Assembly: GCF_024213555.1 (NCBI RefSeq)
Contig: NZ_JANAVO010000001.1
Coordinates: forward strand, 1,798,001 to 1,862,000
Direction of reading: 5' to 3'
Length of the DNA stretch: 64,000 nucleotides
Source: Allokutzneria sp. A3M-2-11 16
Lineage (GTDB): Bacteria; Actinomycetota; Actinomycetes; Mycobacteriales; Pseudonocardiaceae
The notes beneath the pieces are model-generated. The model searched no databases. It saw only the letters and a list, made by a program, of their open reading frames with translations, and was not told the DNA's origin. Numbering within the stretch: the first letter of the stretch is position 1; the number at the start of each line of letters is the position of its first letter. Shown here one piece after another: positions 59,600-64,000 of this stretch. The position numbers and the translations under genes were made by a program.

Positions 59600-60727
59600 G
59601 TGAGCGCACCCAGGCAGATTGAACCGACTCCGATCCGTCGGGACGCCGACGAACCCATCCCCTACGGACTTCGGGTGAGTGCCGCCCTGGCGTGGCGGCT
59701 GCTGGTGATCGCGGGCGCGCTCGTCGTGCTCGGCTACGTCGCCGCGTACTTCGCCACCGTGGTCATCCCCATCGCCATCGCACTGCTGCTGTCGGCACTG
59801 ATGGGGCCCGCGGTGACCGCGCTGGTCCGCTGGCGGGTGCCGCGCTGGGCCGCGACGACCGTGGTGCTGGTCGGCGGGCTCGCACTGGTCATCGGCGTGC
59901 TCACCTCGGTGGTGACCGCGTTCATCGAGGGCGTGCCCGATCTGCAGAAGCAGGTGACGCAGAGCCTCGAAACGATCAGGGACTGGCTGATCAACGGGCC
60001 GCTGCACCTGAAGCAGGAGGACATCACCGGCTACATCAACCAGGCGATCGAGGCGTTGAAGGCGAACACCTCGGTGATCACCTCGGGCGCGCTGTCCACC
60101 GCGGCGACGGTCGGGGAGATCCTCACCGGCTTCCTGCTGGTGCTGTTCACGCTGATCTTCTTCCTGCACGACGGGCAGGGCATCTGGCGCGGCATGCTCC
60201 GCGCCGTGCCGAGCCGCATCCGGGACCGCGTGGACGTCGCGGGCTCCAGGGGCTTCGACTCGCTGTCCAGCTACGTCAAGGCCACCGTGCTGGTCGCGGT
60301 CGTCGACGCGGTGGGCATCGGCATCGGCCTGATCGCGGTCGGTGTCCCGCTCGCGATCCCACTGGCCGCACTGGTCTTCCTCGGCGCGTTCATCCCGATC
60401 GTCGGTGGCCTGCTCGCGGGCACGGTCGCGGTCCTGGTCGCCTTGGTGGCCAACGGTTTCGTGTCCGCGCTGATCGTGCTCGTGATCGTCATCGCGGTGA
60501 TGCAGCTGGAGAGCCACGTGCTCCAGCCGCTGCTGCTGGGCAAGGCCGTGCAGCTGCACCCGCTCGCCGTCGTGGTCGCGATCGTCGGTGGCCTGGCGCT
60601 CGCCGGGCTGGTCGGCGCGCTGCTGTCGGTCCCGGTGCTCGCCGTGATCAGCGCCGCGATCCGTTCGCTGTCCGGTTCACGCGAGGCACCCCCGGCCCCC
60701 GTCGAGGCGGAGGCCGAGCCGGACTAG
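59600..60727 (+). CDS. AI-2E family transporter
   Basis: The 375-residue membrane protein has eight predicted helices and AI-2E (PerM/TqsA) family features: VVLGYVAAYFATVVIPIAIALLLSALMGPAV, a helical periplasmic or cytoplasmic middle region (GVPDLQKQVTQSLETIRDWL), and PLAALVFLGAFIPIVGGLLAGTVAVLVAL with ESHVLQPLLLGKAVQLHPLAVVVAIVGG. Members move quorum signals or act as sodium/proton antiporters. GTG 59600 has no ribosome site. It overlaps the convergent GGDEF gene by 4 bp. Confidence 0.88.
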   Translation: MSAPRQIEPTPIRRDADEPIPYGLRVSAALAWRLLVIAGALVVLGYVAAYFATVVIPIAIALLLSALMGPAVTALVRWRVPRWAATTVVLVGGLALVIGVLTSVVTAFIEGVPDLQKQVTQSLETIRDWLINGPLHLKQEDITGYINQAIEALKANTSVITSGALSTAATVGEILTGFLLVLFTLIFFLHDGQGIWRGMLRAVPSRIRDRVDVAGSRGFDSLSSYVKATVLVAVVDAVGIGIGLIAVGVPLAIPLAALVFLGAFIPIVGGLLAGTVAVLVALVANGFVSALIVLVIVIAVMQLESHVLQPLLLGKAVQLHPLAVVVAIVGGLALAGLVGALLSVPVLAVISAAIRSLSGSREAPPAPVEAEAEPD

Positions 60728-61926
60728 GCGAGGGTGACGAGGTTGCGGCCGGCGTTCTTGGCACTGAGCAGTGCCGAGTCGGCCGCGACCATCAACGCGT
60801 CGATCTCGTAGCCGAAGCGGGACGACGTGGCGACGCCGATGCTGATGGTCAAGCCGGTCAGCAGGCGCGGGCGCCCGTCCGCGGCCGTGGTCGGCACGGC
60901 GAGACCGGACACCGCGAGCCGGATTCGTTCCGCCTGCCGTTCCGCGGCGACGGGGTCGGTGTTCGGCAGCAGGATCACGAACTCCTCGCCGCCGAAACGG
61001 CCGACCAGGTCCCTGCGCTGCACCTCGTTCTGCAACAGCTCGGCGACCGCGGCGAGCGCCGAGTCCCCCGCGAGGTGGCCGACCTCGTCGTTGACCCGCT
61101 TGAAGTGGTCGAGGTCCAGCAGCAGCACCGCGGCCGTGGTCCGGCGCACCCGCGTGCGGACCAACTCGGCGCGCGCCAACCGGTTCCAGTGCGTCGCGTT
61201 GGTGAGACCGGTCTTCGGATCGCGCTGCGCGGAACGACGCCACTGCGCGAGCTGCGTCGCCCGGCCCAGCAGCACGAACGGCGGCACGAGCAGGATCACC
61301 GCCAGCGGATCGGCCAGCAGCACCATCGCGCTCAGCACGCCCGTGCACACGGCGACGATGCCGACGCCGACGTCCAAGGGCTCGCCGAAGACCTCGTTCG
61401 GCCTGGCTTCCGGTTTGCGGAGCCAGAACCCGATGCCCACCAATAACGCCCGCGCGCTGAGCAACGTCCCGCCGACCATCAGCGAACCGAAGAGATTGTT
61501 CTCGTAGTGGTTCGGGCACGTGCCTGCCACCAGACAGGCGACGAAGGTGGCGACCGTCGTCGCCGCGGTGGTGAACAGCCAGCGGTGCGGCCCAGGGCGC
61601 TGCTCGAGCACCCCTTGCAGCACCGGGCCGATCATCAGCAGCACGACGAGGTTCGTCGGCAGGGTCAGCGCGCCCGCCAGCAGGTAGGCGACGTGCACCG
61701 CCCACAGGTTCTGCGGCGACTCCGCGCGGAACGGGTCGCACGCCGAGGTCAGCACGACCACCAGCACGGACACCCCGGCCAGCACGCCGAAGTCGCGGAT
61801 CTCGTCCTCGGTCGGCGGCGGCCCGCCGAGCGAGCTGGTCAGGAAGACGCCGACGGCTGCGGCGTAGATCAGGCACCAGTAGAGCAATGCCGGCTTTCGC
61901 AAGCTCAGCAACGGCCAGTCGCGCAC
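60724..61926 (-). CDS. Membrane GGDEF diguanylate cyclase
   Basis: The 400-residue protein has about eight N-terminal hydrophobic helices (LLYWCLIYAAAVGVFLTSSL to VGIVAVCTGVLSAMVLLADPLAVILLVPPFVLL) and a C-terminal GGDEF domain (DPKTGLTNATHWNRLARAEL, VLLLDLDHFKRVNDEVGHLAGD, VGRFGGEEFVILLPNTDP). The active loop GGEEF is intact, so cyclic di-GMP synthesis is expected. The inhibitory RxxD site reads QRRD, so product feedback may be weak. GTG 61926 follows GGAGG. With the protein at 51.8 kb it is the second cyclase in the window. Confidence 0.88.
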   Translation of the reverse strand: MRDWPLLSLRKPALLYWCLIYAAAVGVFLTSSLGGPPPTEDEIRDFGVLAGVSVLVVVLTSACDPFRAESPQNLWAVHVAYLLAGALTLPTNLVVLLMIGPVLQGVLEQRPGPHRWLFTTAATTVATFVACLVAGTCPNHYENNLFGSLMVGGTLLSARALLVGIGFWLRKPEARPNEVFGEPLDVGVGIVAVCTGVLSAMVLLADPLAVILLVPPFVLLGRATQLAQWRRSAQRDPKTGLTNATHWNRLARAELVRTRVRRTTAAVLLLDLDHFKRVNDEVGHLAGDSALAAVAELLQNEVQRRDLVGRFGGEEFVILLPNTDPVAAERQAERIRLAVSGLAVPTTAADGRPRLLTGLTISIGVATSSRFGYEIDALMVAADSALLSAKNAGRNLVTLA

Positions 61927-62070
61927 GCGGCCCTCCCCCAAGGCACATGCAGCAGAACGCGTCCAGGGTGGCACAACGAGGGATGGCGCACGCCGAACTT
62001 CACCCAGAGATGAGATTCGCCGCGGCGACCCGGCAGGATGGCCGGTGCCGCTTCCGGAAGGGGGAACGCC

Positions 62071-63216
62071 GTGTCGACGTCAACGGCCGAGGACACCCTG
62101 GCTTCGACGATGGCCCCGTTGTGGCGCGGCGCGGTGCTGTTCCGGGTCGGCACCTTTGTCTTCGCCACCATGGGGTTGCTCCTTCACCAAAGCGAGTACC
62201 AGCGGCAATGGCTGGGCTGGCTGGTCCTCGGGGTGATGGCGGGCTGGACCGTCTTCACCGCGTACGCCTACAGCAGGGAGTCCGGCCGCCGGGCCCCGAT
62301 CGTCGTCGTCGACGTCCTGCTCACCCTCGTTCTCATCGGCTTGTCGGCGCTCGTTCTGGATAGGGGATATCTGGAGACGCCGCGCCCGACGATCACCACG
62401 GTGTGGGGCGCGAGCTGCATCGTGGTGGCCGCGATCCACGGCGGCCAGGTGGGCGGGCTCCTCGCGGGCGGGACGAACGCGCTGGTCAGCTTCCTCGTCA
62501 GGGGCTACTTCACCATCGACATCGTCCGGGACACGGTGATGTTGATCGCGGTCGGCTTCGTGATCGGGATGGCGTCGACGACCGCGCGGCGCTCGGCCAT
62601 GCAGCTGGACCAGGCGCTGCGGGCGCAGGCCGCGACCGCGGAGCGGGAACGGCTCGCGCGGTCGATCCACGACGGGGTGCTCCAGGTCCTGTCGCGGGTG
62701 CGCAGGCGCGGGTCGGAGGTCGGCGGGGAGGCCGCGGAGCTGGCGAAGCTGGCCGGGGAACAGGAGGTCGCGCTCAGGTCGCTGATCTCGGCGGCGCCGC
62801 CGGACTCCAGCGTCGACGGCGAGGTCGACCTCGGCCCGCAGCTGCAAGTGCTTGCCACGCCACAGGTTCAGGTGTCGGTGCCGGCCACTCCGGTGCGGCT
62901 GCCCACCAGCACCGCGACGGAGCTGGTCGCGATCGCGCGGGAGGCGCTGGCCAACGCGGACAAGCACGCCGGGCCGGACGCGCGGGCCTGGGTGCTGCTG
63001 GAGGACCTCGGGGACGACGTGGTGCTCAGCGTCCGGGACAACGGCCCCGGCATCCCGGAAGGGCGGCTCGCCGAGGCGGAGGCGGAGGGCCGGATGGGCG
63101 TGTCCCGGTCGATCCGGGGACGGGTCGCCGACCTCGGTGGCAGCCTGGCACTGCTGACCGCTCCTGGGGACGGGGTCGAGTGGGAGATCAAGGTGCGGCG
63201 AGGGGGAACGGAATGA
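62071..63216 (+). CDS. Membrane sensor histidine kinase (MacS/HisKA_3-like)
   Basis: The 381-residue kinase has five or so N-terminal membrane helices (LFRVGTFVFATMGLLLHQ to VMLIAVGFVIGMA), a coiled linker, an HisKA_3-like box with phospho-acceptor His in ERERLARSIHDGVLQVLSRV, and an HATPase_c domain (AREALANADKHAG, DNGPGIPEGR). It resembles actinobacterial MacS-type sensors. GTG 62071 follows AAGGGGGA. Its stop overlaps the response-regulator start (ATGA), so the pair is translationally coupled. Confidence 0.88.
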   Translation: MSTSTAEDTLASTMAPLWRGAVLFRVGTFVFATMGLLLHQSEYQRQWLGWLVLGVMAGWTVFTAYAYSRESGRRAPIVVVDVLLTLVLIGLSALVLDRGYLETPRPTITTVWGASCIVVAAIHGGQVGGLLAGGTNALVSFLVRGYFTIDIVRDTVMLIAVGFVIGMASTTARRSAMQLDQALRAQAATAERERLARSIHDGVLQVLSRVRRRGSEVGGEAAELAKLAGEQEVALRSLISAAPPDSSVDGEVDLGPQLQVLATPQVQVSVPATPVRLPTSTATELVAIAREALANADKHAGPDARAWVLLEDLGDDVVLSVRDNGPGIPEGRLAEAEAEGRMGVSRSIRGRVADLGGSLALLTAPGDGVEWEIKVRRGGTE

Positions 63217-63887
63217 CCGAGACAACAGCGACCGTGTCGGTGATGGTCGTCGACGACCACCCGATCTGGCGCAACGGCGTCGCGAGGGACCTGGCCGAGC
63301 GCGGGTTCGAGGTGCTGGCCACGGCCAGCGACGGCGAGGCCGCGGTGCGGATCGCCCGCACGGTGCGGCCCGCGGTCGTGCTGATGGACCTGAACATGGG
63401 GGCGAGCACCGGGGTCGAGGCCACCGGGCGGATCACCACCGAGCTGCCGGGGACCAGGGTGCTGGTGCTCTCGGCCAGCGGCGAGCACAGCGACGTGCTG
63501 GAGGCGGTCAAGGCGGGCGCGTCCGGCTACCTGCTCAAGTCCGCGTCGGTGGAGGAGCTGGTCGACGCCGTGCGGCGGACCGCGGCCGGGGACGCCGTGT
63601 TCACCGCGGGCCTGGCCGGGCTGGTGCTGGGGGAGTACCGGCGGATGGCCGCGACCGGCCCGGATGCCGACCCGGGCACGCCGCGGCTGAGCGAGCGGGA
63701 GACCGAGGTGCTGCGCCTGGTGGCCAAGGGGCTGACCGCGCGGCAGATCGCCGACCGGCTGGTGATCTCGCACCGCACCGTCGAGAACCACGTGCAGTCG
63801 ACGCTGCGCAAGCTCCAGCTGCACAACCGGGTGGAGCTGGCCCGCTACGCCATCGAGCACGGACTGGACGGGGACCCGGATGAGTGA
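63213..63887 (+). CDS. NarL/LuxR family response regulator
   Basis: The 224-residue protein has a receiver domain (VMVVDDHPIWRNGV, phospho-acceptor Asp in VVLMDLNMGA, Ser in VLSAS, Lys in YLLKSAS) and LuxR helix-turn-helix (LSERETEVLRLVAKGLTARQIADRLVISHRTVENHVQSTLRKLQ). It pairs with the upstream kinase and overlaps the next gene by 8 bp, implying one operon. Confidence 0.93.
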   Translation: MTETTATVSVMVVDDHPIWRNGVARDLAERGFEVLATASDGEAAVRIARTVRPAVVLMDLNMGASTGVEATGRITTELPGTRVLVLSASGEHSDVLEAVKAGASGYLLKSASVEELVDAVRRTAAGDAVFTAGLAGLVLGEYRRMAATGPDADPGTPRLSERETEVLRLVAKGLTARQIADRLVISHRTVENHVQSTLRKLQLHNRVELARYAIEHGLDGDPDE

Positions 63888-64000
63888 CCGCGACCTCCGC
63901 GTCTCCGACGCCGAGCGGGAGCACGTGCTCGGCCTGCTGCAACGCGCGGTCGGCCAGGGCAGGCTGTCGCTGTCGGACTTCTCGGAGCGCTCCACCCGCG
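63880..64000 (+). CDS. DUF1707-type protein, N-terminal part (3' truncated by window)
   Basis: The 40 visible residues begin MSDRDLRVSDAEREHVLGLLQRAVGQGRLSLSDFSER, the DUF1707 (SHOCT-like) signature found at the start of many actinobacterial membrane proteins. ATG 63880 overlaps the response-regulator end by 8 bp, so it belongs to the same operon as the two-component system and may be a membrane-associated accessory of that sensor. Confidence 0.8.
   Translation, partial: MSDRDLRVSDAEREHVLGLLQRAVGQGRLSLSDFSERSTR

Overview
The window is high-GC actinobacterial chromosome, most likely from the order Pseudonocardiales (an Amycolatopsis/Lentzea/Saccharothrix-like organism). This is an inference from several features seen here: many GTG and apparently leaderless starts, F420-type flavin enzymes, a mycothiol-type DinB protein, DnaA boxes of the TTGTCCACA type, a near-consensus actinobacterial LexA box, and clustered intergenic palindromes. 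The left edge carries the end of an inositol-3-phosphate synthase gene. The conserved block rpsF-ssb-rpsR-rplI-dnaB lies at 36.6-40.6 kb. In mycobacteria these two markers lie close together near the replication origin, so much of the sequence between them looks like lineage-specific cargo.

Layout. 0-10 kb: a DJ-1/PfpI protein divergent from a LysR regulator and class A beta-lactamase; a short DprA-like protein with a LexA box; a VOC protein; a P-loop kinase; a CorC-type transporter; and a fused FAD/Fe-S dehydrogenase. 10-20 kb: MarR regulator, PhoX-type phosphatase, MFS exporter with a tiny secreted protein, an SDR, seven copies of a GAATGAGTCATTC-type palindrome, an amidohydrolase, a VanZ-RDD membrane protein, a stand-alone nitric oxide synthase oxygenase with an altered heme loop, and TrmB. 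20-32 kb: a membrane-tethered Hsp70-like protein, stress and F420 proteins, TetR, a two-component system, then an operon of two dynamin-like GTPases separated by a stalkless GrpE-like protein, and a secreted-looking protein with four calcium-loop motifs.

32-48 kb: a structured leader upstream of GTP-dependent PEP carboxykinase, endonuclease IV, a surface protein, and the ribosomal/replication operon. The rpsF leader can sequester its own ribosome binding site. dnaB has a cluster of DnaA boxes upstream and carries an intein with class 3 hallmarks. Then come small hydrolases, an MFS exporter next to soxR, a PRPP synthetase paralogue, an SMP-30-like protein with MarR, and a Doc-type toxin-antitoxin pair. 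48-64 kb: a secreted family 2 beta-galactosidase with a LamG insert, two GGDEF proteins, a 1042-residue surface protein built from about 16 chaplin-like repeats beside another secreted protein and a large repeat membrane protein, an AI-2E transporter, and a second two-component system running off the right edge.

The most interesting possible system is the Hsp70-like / GrpE-like / paired dynamin set, which suggests chaperone-coupled membrane remodelling. Next are the class 3 intein, the variant nitric oxide synthase, the giant cysteine-poor chaplin-like protein and the two structured mRNA leaders. No prophage, transposon, CRISPR array, rRNA or tRNA was seen.
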